A stretch of 64,000 nt of DNA from Gallaecimonas pentaromativorans (GTDB taxonomy: Bacteria > Pseudomonadota > Gammaproteobacteria > Enterobacterales > Gallaecimonadaceae). A program made the position numbers and the translations under genes. The notes below the pieces were generated by a model. That model saw only the letters and a list, made by a program, of their open reading frames with translations. It did not search any database and was not told where the DNA came from. The DNA lies in the NCBI RefSeq assembly GCF_003751625.1, contig NZ_RJUL01000009.1, forward strand, positions 114,079-178,078, written 5' to 3'. Shown here piece after piece: positions 1-7,394 of the stretch (position 1 is the stretch's first letter; each line of letters begins with the position of its first letter).

Positions 1-8
1 TGGGGGGG

Positions 9-468
9 GCCGAGCAGCGCTCGGCTTGTACCCCCTTCGCCCTGGTGGGGACGCCATCAAACATCAAGCCTCGCTAACGCGGGGCTTTTTGTTTTCGCCC
101 TCCCTCATACGGACTGCCAGGCCTACGCATGGCTGCGGCCGCTGCGGGGGGCCGAGCAGCGCTCGGCTTGTATCCCCTTCGCCCTGGTGGGGACGCCATC
201 AAACATCAAGCCTCGCTAACGCGGGGCTTTTTGTTTTCGCCCTCTCTCATACGGACTGCCAGGCCTACGCATGGCTGCAGCCGCTTCGGGGGGCCGAGCA
301 GCGCTCGGCTTGTACCCCCTGCGCCCTGGTGGGGACGCCATCAAACAATAAGCCTCGCTAACGCGGGGCTTTTTGTTTTCGCCCTCCCTCATACGGACTG
401 CCAGGCCTACGCATGGCTGCAGCCGCTTCGGGGGGCCGAGCAGCGCTCGGCTTATAACCCCCTTCGCC
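9..468. repeat. 142-bp tandem repeat, three full copies plus a partial fourth
   Basis: Copies begin at 9, 151, 293 and 435 with an exact 142-nt period and only a few substitutions; the last breaks off near 468. Each unit opens with a 7-bp hairpin (GCCGAGC-AGC-GCTCGGC). Each full unit also carries an intrinsic terminator reading plus (66-90, 208-232, 350-374): a 9-bp stem, TAAC loop and T5. The array may begin before the window. Frames through it are open only because of composition, and 142 is not a multiple of three, so coding is unlikely. It probably ends transcripts entering from the left and insulates the FKBP gene that follows. Its origin is unknown. Confidence 0.85.
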
Positions 469-546
469 TCTGCAAAACCCGCGCAAGGCTACCCCCTACT
501 TTGTAGCTCGGCTATTATGGCGGCCTTTCAGGCGAAGGATATTTCC

Positions 547-1029
547 ATGCAAATCACCGACGACAAGGTAGTGCAGTTCCACTACCAGCTTAAAGACGAG
601 ACCGGCAAAGAGCTGGAGAACAGCAACGGCCAGGAGCCGCTGGCTTACCTGCACGGCCATGACAATATGATCCCGGGCCTCGAAAAGGCCATGGAAGGTA
701 AAGCCAAGGGCGATACCTTTACCGTGACCCTGGCCCCGGAAGATGCCTACGGCGAGCGCCGTGATGGCCTGACCCAGCGGGTACCCATCAAGCACCTGCA
801 AGGCGCCAAAAAATGGGCCCCCGGCATGGTGGCGGTGGTCAACACCGACCAGGGCCAGCGCCAGGTGCTGGTAGTCAAGGCTGGCCGCTTTATGGCCGAT
901 GTGGATCTCAACCATCCCCTGGCCGGTAAAACCCTGACCTTTGATATTGAAATTCTCGATATCCGCGACGCCAGCGACGACGAAGTGGCCCACGGCCATG
1001 CCCACGGCGTGGGTGGCCACCAGCACTGA
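547..1029 (+). CDS. SlyD-like FKBP-type peptidyl-prolyl cis-trans isomerase (copy 1)
   Basis: This 160-residue cytosolic prolyl isomerase/chaperone has the SlyD layout. The FKBP half-domain comes first (VQFHYQLKD, then GHDNMIPGLEKAMEGK), the insert-in-flap domain sits in the middle, the FKBP strand returns with NHPLAGKTLTFDIEI, and a His-rich tail (HGHAHGVGGHQH) can bind metal such as nickel. The ATG at 547 follows AAGGAT at good spacing. The frame stays open upstream, but that part is repeat DNA. A paralogue of identical length with the same type of His tail lies at 10765-11247, so the symbol slyD cannot be given to either with certainty. luxS follows 77 nt downstream on the same strand. Confidence 0.9.
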   Translation: MQITDDKVVQFHYQLKDETGKELENSNGQEPLAYLHGHDNMIPGLEKAMEGKAKGDTFTVTLAPEDAYGERRDGLTQRVPIKHLQGAKKWAPGMVAVVNTDQGQRQVLVVKAGRFMADVDLNHPLAGKTLTFDIEILDIRDASDDEVAHGHAHGVGGHQH

Positions 1030-1106
1030 TAGCGCCAGGGCCGTGTCGCAAGCCAAGCCGGTTCTGCTAACATGGCCCTCACAGCCCCTGACATAGGACC
1101 ATCACC

Positions 1107-1619
1107 ATGCCTCTTCTCGACAGCTTTACCGTCGACCATACCCGCATGAAAGCCCCGGCAGTGCGGGTGGCCAAAACCATGAAAACCCCCGGTGGCGATA
1201 CCATCACCGTCTTTGATCTGCGCTTTTGCCTGCCCAACCAAGAGATCCTCTCCGAAAAGGGTATTCATACCCTGGAGCACCTCTTTGCCGGCTTTATGCG
1301 TGACCACCTCAACGGCGACAACGTGGAGATCATCGACATCTCCCCCATGGGTTGCCGTACTGGTTTTTACATGAGCCTGATTGGCAGCCCCAGCGAGCAA
1401 CAAGTGGCTGACGCCTGGCTGGCAGCCATGGGTGATGTGGAGCAGGTTGAAGACCAATCCAAGATCCCCGAGCTCAACCTCTACCAGTGCGGCACTGCGG
1501 CCATGCACTCCCTGGCAGAAGCCCAGGCTATCGCTAAAAACGTGAAAAACCGTGGCGTGACCGTCAACCTTAATAACGACCTGGCCCTGGACGAAGACTT
1601 CCTCAAAAGCCACTCCTAA
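1107..1619 (+). CDS. luxS: S-ribosylhomocysteine lyase LuxS
   Basis: LuxS cleaves S-ribosylhomocysteine to homocysteine and DPD, the precursor of autoinducer-2, in the activated methyl cycle. The protein has 170 residues, almost the usual 171. The metal-binding [14 protein letters not shown] segment (HxxEH) is intact, as is the N-terminal [15 protein letters not shown]. The downstream GCRTGFYMS motif and the C-terminal [11 protein letters not shown] segment with the third zinc ligand region are also present. The ATG at 1107 is preceded by a weak ATAGGACCATC ribosome site. A strong hairpin terminator follows. The call is secure. Confidence 0.98.
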   Translation: MPLLDSFTVDHTRMKAPAVRVAKTMKTPGGDTITVFDLRFCLPNQEILSEKGIHTLEHLFAGFMRDHLNGDNVEIIDISPMGCRTGFYMSLIGSPSEQQVADAWLAAMGDVEQVEDQSKIPELNLYQCGTAAMHSLAEAQAIAKNVKNRGVTVNLNNDLALDEDFLKSHS

Positions 1620-1631
1620 GGCGCCAAGGAC

Positions 1632-1660
1632 AAAAAAGCCCGCTTGAAGCGGGCTTTTTT
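1632..1660. terminator. Bidirectional intrinsic terminator between luxS and cti
   Basis: GCCCGCTT and AAGCGGGC form a GC-rich hairpin flanked by A6 on the left and T6 on the right, so it can end luxS (plus) and the convergent cti gene (minus). Confidence 0.9.
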
Positions 1661-1661
1661 A

Positions 1662-4043
1662 TTAGCGATTTTCCAGTCGGTTGTAGTCCAGCAGCCCCTT
1701 TTCGATGGGATGGCGCTCGATATTGAGGCGGTTTAGCTTGTCGCTGAACGCCCAAAAGCCAGGGTCGGTACGCCGCACCCCAAAGCCATCGAGCAGCGCC
1801 CGGTAGCTGGCCTGGTCGTCTACCGCTTCGGCCAGGGCCACCAGGGCCGGCAAATCAGCTTCTTTTACATGCCAAAACGCGCCGGGATAACTGCCCAGAA
1901 TGCCGTGCACCAGGGTGACATCGTCGTTGATGTAATCACGGTTTTCCTTTTCATCAAACAGGCTCGATATGTTGGTGTGGGCGCTGTTGCGCACCAAGGT
2001 AAAGAGCTCGCTGTCGCTGCCGTCTTCCGGCTCAACCATGATGAAGGTCAGCTCAGGGAAGATGTGTACATAGGGACCTTTGAGGCCATCGAGTTGACGC
2101 AGCAGCGCTTTGGAGCTGTCTTTGAGCTTGGCCGAAACGATGCGGTAGCGGGGCGATTGCACCGGCGCTTCACGCTTTTCGAGCATGGCATACAGCTCCT
2201 CTTTAGGGCGATCGGTAATATAAGTGATACCGCTCGGCTGATTAAAAGGGTTGATGTCTCCTTCTAAAAAGCGGGTCAAGTCTTCACCGGCGCCTCGGTA
2301 CCACGCTTTAAATGCGCGGTGACGGCTCACCGGAGGCAATAGCGCCAAGAAGTTGGACTCGCCTTCCATCCGCAAAAAATCCATGTAAAGGCGGGTCAGC
2401 AGTTGGTGCCCGTAGTTGCCATAGACATCAAAACCCGCCACCAGCAAGTAATGGATACGCTCTAAAAGCGCGTAATCAATCACCCAGGTGGTCTTGGGCG
2501 GCCGGCCCACCAGGCCTTTGACCACAGTGGCACTGTCAAAGTGGCGCAGGATGGTCAAGGTGGCGTTGGGATTGGTACCGCCGCCGTCCCAAATGCTTTG
2601 CAGATTCAGGTGGCGGCCATCCTTGAAGGCATGGTTCATAAAATCGATGCGGGCCCGCACGTAATCCCCTTGGCGCTTGGCATAACCTAGCCAATTGGAG
2701 GCGATAGTGGTGCTTTGCTTTTCGGCCGGCATCCGCAGATTGGCCAGTTGGCTGTGATAAAAAGCACTGACATCCGGGGCGTCAGCCATGGACGGGTCCA
2801 CAAACAGCACCCAGAAGCGGTCGTTAATCACGTCCAGCGCCACCTGGCCGCGGCACACCGGGCCCTTGATAAAGCCCATGATGGTGTTTTCAACGTTATC
2901 GAGCATAAAGCGATAACGGGCGCCCACCGGCAGCTGCTCAAAGGCATTAAGAGGGTTGGCCGCCACTTCCGGCTCATAGCCCGGCCAGCGGCTGACCTGG
3001 TAATCAGGCTGATAAAAAAGCGCTTGCCAGCGGGCCATCACCTTGGGGCTAAGGGCATAAGGCATATGGGTTTTATCAACGATGGTGGAACGTACCGGCA
3101 CCAGCCGGTAATAGACGGCTTTGACGCCGGGGTCATCAAAGGGGCGGCGGGTGGCGATGATATCCACCGGCTGGCCCGGTGGGGTAGTGGAGCGCACCAG
3201 GTCAAAAAAGCGCGGCGCCTGGCCGGCATGGCTTTGCTCGGTAAAGTACAGGTGCGAAACAAACAGATGCTCGTAGATATAGCGGTTCACCAGCCGCTCT
3301 TTGAGGCTGGTGCCATTTAAAAAGCGCTCCCAGCGGGCCACCCTTTCTTCGGTGTCTTCGTTAAGGGTAGGCAGCGGCGCCATCTCGGCCCCGTCTTTAA
3401 CCCAGGTCATCAGGGTCTGGTGCTCGGCTGGGGTCAGGCCCGGCATGGCATAAGGCATGCCCCACTGCGGCTTGTTCTGCTCAAAGTCGGGCATTTCCTC
3501 GATGGTGGGGCACACCTGGGCCCTATCCAGGCTCAAGTCAAAGCTGTCATCGAGGATCTTTTGGTCAGGCAGCGGATGGCTCTGCTTTAGCAGCAGCATC
3601 CGGGCCAGCACGCTGGCCTGGGTGTTGGCAAGGGAAGTTTGGTCCCGTTCGTTCAGCACCGGGTAAAAGCCCTTCTGGCGCCACTGCTGGGTGTCTTTGG
3701 CATCAATAAAGAGCCGGCTGACGTTGGCGGCGATAAGGCGGGTGCCCTGGTAGACCTTCTCTTTACTGGCGCCCCGGTCAATGCCTTCTGGAGAAGAGAG
3801 CTTGAGCTGGCAGGGGGCGTCATAGCAGGCGTGGCACACCACGCAGCGCTCTTCCAAAATGGGCTTGACTTCGGTCAGGTAAAAATCGGCTTCTTGTGAG
3901 ATTGGCGGTGCCACCCGCTGGCGCACTTCGGGTTTACCGTAGCGGTCGTTGAGGGTGAGCTTGGCCACCACCGCACAGCCGGAGACAAACGCCAGCAGCG
4001 CACACAGTAGCAGCCAGCGTTTGGTAAGCAGCGTCTTTAACAT
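1662..4043 (-). CDS. cti: Fatty acid cis/trans isomerase (CTI), haem c lipoprotein
   Basis: This 793-residue periplasmic enzyme converts cis- to trans-unsaturated fatty acids in phospholipids, a fast membrane-rigidifying response to solvents or heat in Pseudomonas and Vibrio relatives. The N-terminus is a lipoprotein-type signal with a possible lipobox (AFVSGC, Cys23). A c-type haem site, CVVCH, lies at residues 67-71 with further Cys nearby (ACYDAPCQ). Length and the conserved body (RYIYEHLFVSHLYF, DRFWVLFVDPS) fit the family. The ATG at 4043 follows AAGGATAGAG. It stands alone between luxS (convergent) and an outer-membrane protein gene. Confidence 0.9.
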   Translation of the reverse strand: MLKTLLTKRWLLLCALLAFVSGCAVVAKLTLNDRYGKPEVRQRVAPPISQEADFYLTEVKPILEERCVVCHACYDAPCQLKLSSPEGIDRGASKEKVYQGTRLIAANVSRLFIDAKDTQQWRQKGFYPVLNERDQTSLANTQASVLARMLLLKQSHPLPDQKILDDSFDLSLDRAQVCPTIEEMPDFEQNKPQWGMPYAMPGLTPAEHQTLMTWVKDGAEMAPLPTLNEDTEERVARWERFLNGTSLKERLVNRYIYEHLFVSHLYFTEQSHAGQAPRFFDLVRSTTPPGQPVDIIATRRPFDDPGVKAVYYRLVPVRSTIVDKTHMPYALSPKVMARWQALFYQPDYQVSRWPGYEPEVAANPLNAFEQLPVGARYRFMLDNVENTIMGFIKGPVCRGQVALDVINDRFWVLFVDPSMADAPDVSAFYHSQLANLRMPAEKQSTTIASNWLGYAKRQGDYVRARIDFMNHAFKDGRHLNLQSIWDGGGTNPNATLTILRHFDSATVVKGLVGRPPKTTWVIDYALLERIHYLLVAGFDVYGNYGHQLLTRLYMDFLRMEGESNFLALLPPVSRHRAFKAWYRGAGEDLTRFLEGDINPFNQPSGITYITDRPKEELYAMLEKREAPVQSPRYRIVSAKLKDSSKALLRQLDGLKGPYVHIFPELTFIMVEPEDGSDSELFTLVRNSAHTNISSLFDEKENRDYINDDVTLVHGILGSYPGAFWHVKEADLPALVALAEAVDDQASYRALLDGFGVRRTDPGFWAFSDKLNRLNIERHPIEKGLLDYNRLENR

Positions 4044-4084
4044 CTCTATCCTTGGCTTAACCTGTTTTTGGCCATTATAAAGAA

Positions 4085-4109
4085 CTGCGCCGCCTAAAAG
4101 GCGGCGCAG
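4085..4109 (-). terminator. Probable terminator of the outer-membrane protein gene
   Basis: A perfect 10-bp stem (CTGCGCCGCC / GGCGGCGCAG, 5-nt loop) is followed on the minus strand by TTCTTTAT. It lies 44 nt after the stop of the 4153-4812 gene. The T tract is weak. Confidence 0.6.
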
Positions 4110-4152
4110 AGCATAAAGACAGTGTTACAAAAATGATGGCCTGAGGCTCGCC

Positions 4153-4812
4153 TTAGAACACCACCCGGTAGTAAATACCGAAGTGGTCACCGTCGCCGGA
4201 AAGGCCGGTGCCAAGGTCAACACCGTTCACCTTGTCCACGTCGTAGTCTATCCACTCGTAGCGCAGGCTCACCCAGTTGTGGTGGGTGATTTGGTAGTCA
4301 TACTGGATGATGGCGCCGACCGCGTCGTCAAAATCCACTCGCACATGGGTGTTTTCTTCGCTGGTGGTGCCGTCGCCGTTGTCCACGGTCTCGGTCACGT
4401 CCAATTTACCCCGCACCCCCAGGTGCCAGGCGGCGCCCACCGAGAATTTATGGCGCCCGTAGCGGTAATACGGCAGCAGCTCGACGGTATAGCGCTCAAA
4501 GTCCACTTTGCCATTGGTGCCGTCGGCGAAGTTGAAGTGGTAACCGAGGTTAAGGGCGGTACCGAAGTTCTCCCCTTCCCACAGGGCACCTACCCCGATG
4601 TGAAAGCGGTTACCCATGCGAAAATGTTCGCGGGTATCGTCGGTGTAATTGATGGTGATGAAGTTGTCACCGCCCTGGGTGTAACCACCGAACAGGGTAA
4701 AGGCCAACCCGTCGCTTTGGCCGAGGGTTGGGTCGGAATTGTCGATATAGGGGTTGTCCTGGGCAAAAGCTGGCAGGCTCAAAACGGCCGCCAACAGCAA
4801 GCAAGGTTTCAT
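4153..4812 (-). CDS. Secreted outer-membrane beta-barrel protein, function unknown
   Basis: This 219-residue protein has a clear signal peptide (MKPCLLLAAVLSLPAFAQ) and alternating aromatic/polar strands typical of a small outer-membrane barrel. It ends in a C-terminal phenylalanine (YYRVVF), the usual barrel assembly signal. Repeated motifs such as FGGYTQGGDN, GYHFNF and YYRYGRHKFSVGAAW look like transmembrane strands with acidic loops. The start at 4812 is chosen because GGAGGGATCA precedes it; an in-frame ATG four codons upstream has no such site. The substrate, if it is a channel, cannot be read from sequence. Confidence 0.75.
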   Translation of the reverse strand: MKPCLLLAAVLSLPAFAQDNPYIDNSDPTLGQSDGLAFTLFGGYTQGGDNFITINYTDDTREHFRMGNRFHIGVGALWEGENFGTALNLGYHFNFADGTNGKVDFERYTVELLPYYRYGRHKFSVGAAWHLGVRGKLDVTETVDNGDGTTSEENTHVRVDFDDAVGAIIQYDYQITHHNWVSLRYEWIDYDVDKVNGVDLGTGLSGDGDHFGIYYRVVF

Positions 4813-4871
4813 TGATCCCTCCATGGGAAGTCTGCGTTATGATGAACAGACTCTAGCTCAGTTAAGCCTTT

Positions 4872-5528
4872 ATGCACGCTCGGGAATTGTCCAGCCACCG
4901 CTATCGCAACGGCCTTACCCTCACCCTGCTGGGATTACTGCTTCTTATCCTTGGCCCGACACTGCTCGCCTTCGGCTGGTTTGGTCCTGGCATGGTATTA
5001 CTGCTGGCCATGCCGGTATTGCTGATCTTGGGGATAGGAAAACTCACCGAGCCCAAAGTCAGCCTGTCACTGAACCACAACAGCCTTAGCCTGCACCACC
5101 GACGTGGCGGCTGGAGTCTGCGCTGGCAGGATATACAAAGAATTGACCAATTGGCTATAGGCAGCGGCTTTGAGCGCATGGAGCTGCCCTATATTGGCTT
5201 TCGCCTCAAAACCCCCGAGATACTGCTCGACACCATCAATACCCGCCTGGCGGTGGGGCTGCTGACCGAGCAGCGCAACGTGCTTATCCTGGCGCTGCGC
5301 ACCCAAAGCCCTAACCCACAAGCAGAAGATCTCTTTGAAGCCAGCTATTACCGCAGCCCCACCGGCAAAGAATACCGGGGCGTGCTGGGCATGCTCGGCC
5401 AGCGCATGAAGCGGTTTCGCGAACTCACCGGCTTTGACCTCATCATTGCCGAGGAGCTGGCCGGGGAAGAAGGGATGTGGCTGTTGAAAAAGTACTGGGC
5501 CAAGGCCCAGTACCCTCAAGAAGACTGA
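4872..5528 (+). CDS. DUF2982-like two-helix membrane protein
   Basis: This 218-residue protein has two adjacent hydrophobic segments near residues 13-33 and 38-57, followed by a soluble domain rich in beta strands. It resembles DUF2982 proteins of Vibrio, Shewanella and Aeromonas, whose role is unknown; the assignment is from memory of the family pattern (RNG.T.T start, PYIGFRLKTPE segment, IIAEELAG near the end). The gene is divergent from the barrel gene by 59 nt, and its end overlaps the convergent EamA gene by 13 nt. Confidence 0.65.
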   Translation: MHARELSSHRYRNGLTLTLLGLLLLILGPTLLAFGWFGPGMVLLLAMPVLLILGIGKLTEPKVSLSLNHNSLSLHHRRGGWSLRWQDIQRIDQLAIGSGFERMELPYIGFRLKTPEILLDTINTRLAVGLLTEQRNVLILALRTQSPNPQAEDLFEASYYRSPTGKEYRGVLGMLGQRMKRFRELTGFDLIIAEELAGEEGMWLLKKYWAKAQYPQED

Positions 5529-6355
5529 CTCCGGCGGCAAAGCCACAGCGCCGCCACCATGCAGGCGCTGCCAAGGGCAAGCCTTGGCCAGTCGGCCTGG
5601 CCATTCCAGATAAAGACGTTCACCAAAATACCGGCCGGGATCAGCATGTTGTTCATCACCGCCAGTTGCTGGGCACTGACCCGGGTTGAACCATAACTCC
5701 AGCCCAGATACCCAAGCCCCGACGCCACCACGCCCAGCCACAGCAATACGCCCTGCTGCAGGTGCGTTGCCGGCCATTTTTGCCAATCGGCCAGTGCCAG
5801 CATCGCCGCCAGGGTCACCACCAGGGCGCCAAGGAAAAACCAGGCAAAACGGGCGCGGTGAGTGAGCGCCGAGCGCTGGCTTTGGTGGCGATACCAGACC
5901 TGGCCAAAGGCAAAGCAGGCGTTGGCGGCCTGAATAAGGGCAAAGCCGTGCCAGTACTGCTCGCTCAAATCGGTCCAGCGAATAACCGCCGCACCGGCCA
6001 CCGCCAGCAAAGCCGGCGCCCAGAACTGGCGAGGCCAGCGCCTGGCAAAAAGGTCGGCAAAAAGGCTCACATAAAGCGGCGTGAAAATGGTGAACAGCAG
6101 CAGCTCGGCAACGCTCAGGTACTGATAGCTCTTATATAAAAAGAGATACATGATGCCGATTTCCACCGCGCCGGTGGCCATCAGCGTCAGCGCCTGGCGC
6201 CAAGGCAACGGCCGCCAGAACGGCAGAAAGATAAGGAGCGCCAGCGCCATTCTCGAGGCCACCGCGATGTAGGCATCCACTTGCCCGGCGAGATACACGC
6301 CAATGAGCGAAAACGAAAAGGCCCACAGTACCGTGATAAGCCACAGCAATCCCAT
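5516..6355 (-). CDS. EamA/DMT-family transporter
   Basis: This 279-residue inner-membrane protein has about ten hydrophobic segments arranged as two EamA repeats, as in drug/metabolite transporters that export amino acids or other small metabolites. The first repeat starts GLLWLITVLWAFSFSLIGVYLA and the second contains SGLGYLGWSYGSTRVSAQQLA. The start at 6355 makes a TGATG junction with the upstream acetyltransferase stop, implying translational coupling; a start nine codons earlier would lie inside that gene. The stop overlaps the convergent DUF2982-like gene by 13 nt. Substrate unknown. Confidence 0.85.
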   Translation of the reverse strand: MGLLWLITVLWAFSFSLIGVYLAGQVDAYIAVASRMALALLIFLPFWRPLPWRQALTLMATGAVEIGIMYLFLYKSYQYLSVAELLLFTIFTPLYVSLFADLFARRWPRQFWAPALLAVAGAAVIRWTDLSEQYWHGFALIQAANACFAFGQVWYRHQSQRSALTHRARFAWFFLGALVVTLAAMLALADWQKWPATHLQQGVLLWLGVVASGLGYLGWSYGSTRVSAQQLAVMNNMLIPAGILVNVFIWNGQADWPRLALGSACMVAALWLCRRSQSS

Positions 6356-6858
6356 CAGCCGCGCACCGAGGCGTAGAGCCACACCGGCATGCCAAAATAT
6401 TCGGCCTGCTCGCCACGGCGCATGCCGATTTTCTCGGCGACCCGAATAGAGCCGATGTTGTCGGGGTGGATAAGGGCCAGGATATGGTCAAGGCCCAGCT
6501 CGTTGTGGCCGTGGGCCAGCACCACCTTGGCCGCTTCGCTGATAAGCCCCTGGCCCCAGTAAGCGGGCAGGATGCGATAGCCAATCTCCGGCAGCGAAAA
6601 CTCCGGCAAGTATTTGATGCCGCAAAAGCCAATCACCTCGCCACTGGCCTTGTGCTCTACTGCCAGGCGGCCGTAACCGTATTTTTCATAGTCCGCCAGG
6701 GGCGCGGCGCGCATGGCCTGCTCGGCCTCGGCAAGATTGGTAATGGCCTTGTCGCCACCGGTAAAGCGCAGAATGTGCGGGTCGGTGTTCATGGCCAAAA
6801 AGGCGGGCACATCGTCCAGGGTGAAGCGGCGCAGAATAAGTCGTTCGGTCTCTAACAT
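6355..6858 (-). CDS. GNAT-family N-acetyltransferase (RimJ/RimL-like)
   Basis: This 167-residue protein opens with the RimJ/RimL-type LETERLILRRFTLDD strand. It has the acetyl-CoA loop region RILPAYWGQGLISEAAK (Q-x-x-G-type motif A) and the NIGSIRVAEKIGMRR segment common to ribosomal-protein and small-molecule acetyltransferases. It would transfer acetyl from acetyl-CoA to an amine, but the substrate is not evident. It is the first gene of a two-gene minus-strand unit with the EamA transporter (TGATG overlap), which suggests a shared substrate such as an amino acid or antibiotic-like amine; that link is inference. Confidence 0.88.
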   Translation of the reverse strand: MLETERLILRRFTLDDVPAFLAMNTDPHILRFTGGDKAITNLAEAEQAMRAAPLADYEKYGYGRLAVEHKASGEVIGFCGIKYLPEFSLPEIGYRILPAYWGQGLISEAAKVVLAHGHNELGLDHILALIHPDNIGSIRVAEKIGMRRGEQAEYFGMPVWLYASVRG

Positions 6859-6952
6859 GGTGATGACTTGGGTATTTTAAAAAAACGCAGCATACCAAAG
6901 CCGCGCCCTGAGCTATAAAAAGAAAAGCGACAAAAAATTGACGAGTCTGCCC

Positions 6953-7330
6953 ATGGATCTATCCCGATTTTCCATCAATAGCGAAGCGCTGATTGTCTTT
7001 TCCCTACTGATGCTGGTGGGGTATCTGCTGGTCAAACAGCTGTTTTGCGTGTTCAGCCTGCAGTTTAAAAAAGGCAAGGTGAGAGTCACCAAGGGCAGCG
7101 TGCCCCCCGACTTCCTGGCGGCCTGCCAGCGTATTGCCAATAAAACCAATATCAAAGGCTCGGTGTTTGCCTATAAAACCCGCCTGGGGTTGCAACTGTC
7201 GTTCTCGGCCAACTTCCCGCCGCTCATAAAAGACAAGGTGCTGTCGGCCTTTCCCCACGAACGATTAGATCGCAGCTTTTTCCGCCGTCACCCCAAAAAG
7301 GGCGAGCTGCCCGATAAAGACCAGCCCTGA
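6953..7330 (+). CDS. DUF3634-like small membrane-anchored protein
   Basis: The protein has 125 residues. An N-terminal transmembrane helix (ALIVFSLLMLVGYLLVKQLF) precedes a basic segment (KKGKVRVTKGSVPPDFLAACQRIA) and a small cytosolic domain ending in NFPPLIKDKVLSAFPH. This order matches DUF3634 proteins of Vibrio and Shewanella, of unknown function. ATG 6953 is preferred, although an in-frame TTG lies five codons upstream; neither has a convincing ribosome site. A strong hairpin terminator follows. Confidence 0.65.
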   Translation: MDLSRFSINSEALIVFSLLMLVGYLLVKQLFCVFSLQFKKGKVRVTKGSVPPDFLAACQRIANKTNIKGSVFAYKTRLGLQLSFSANFPPLIKDKVLSAFPHERLDRSFFRRHPKKGELPDKDQP

Positions 7331-7350
7331 ACGCTCATCGGTGGGACAAT

Positions 7351-7379
7351 AAAAAAGGAGGCTTTCGCCTCCTTTTTTG
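7351..7379. terminator. Bidirectional intrinsic terminator
   Basis: AAAAAAGGAGGC-TTTC-GCCTCCTTTTTT: a 6-bp GC stem extended by A/T pairs, with T6 in both directions, placed between the convergent DUF3634 and nuclease genes. Confidence 0.9.
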
Positions 7380-7394
7380 TTTTGCCTTTTGGGC

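Noticed and set aside
9-468. Array as an rtT-type tRNA-derived repeat or as a CRISPR
   Set aside because: No tRNA 3' end or T-arm is present, and units are contiguous with no spacers.
26-506. Open frames of 111-125 codons through the 142-bp repeat
   Set aside because: They arise from composition, shift frame at each unit because 142 is not a multiple of three, and have no ribosome site.
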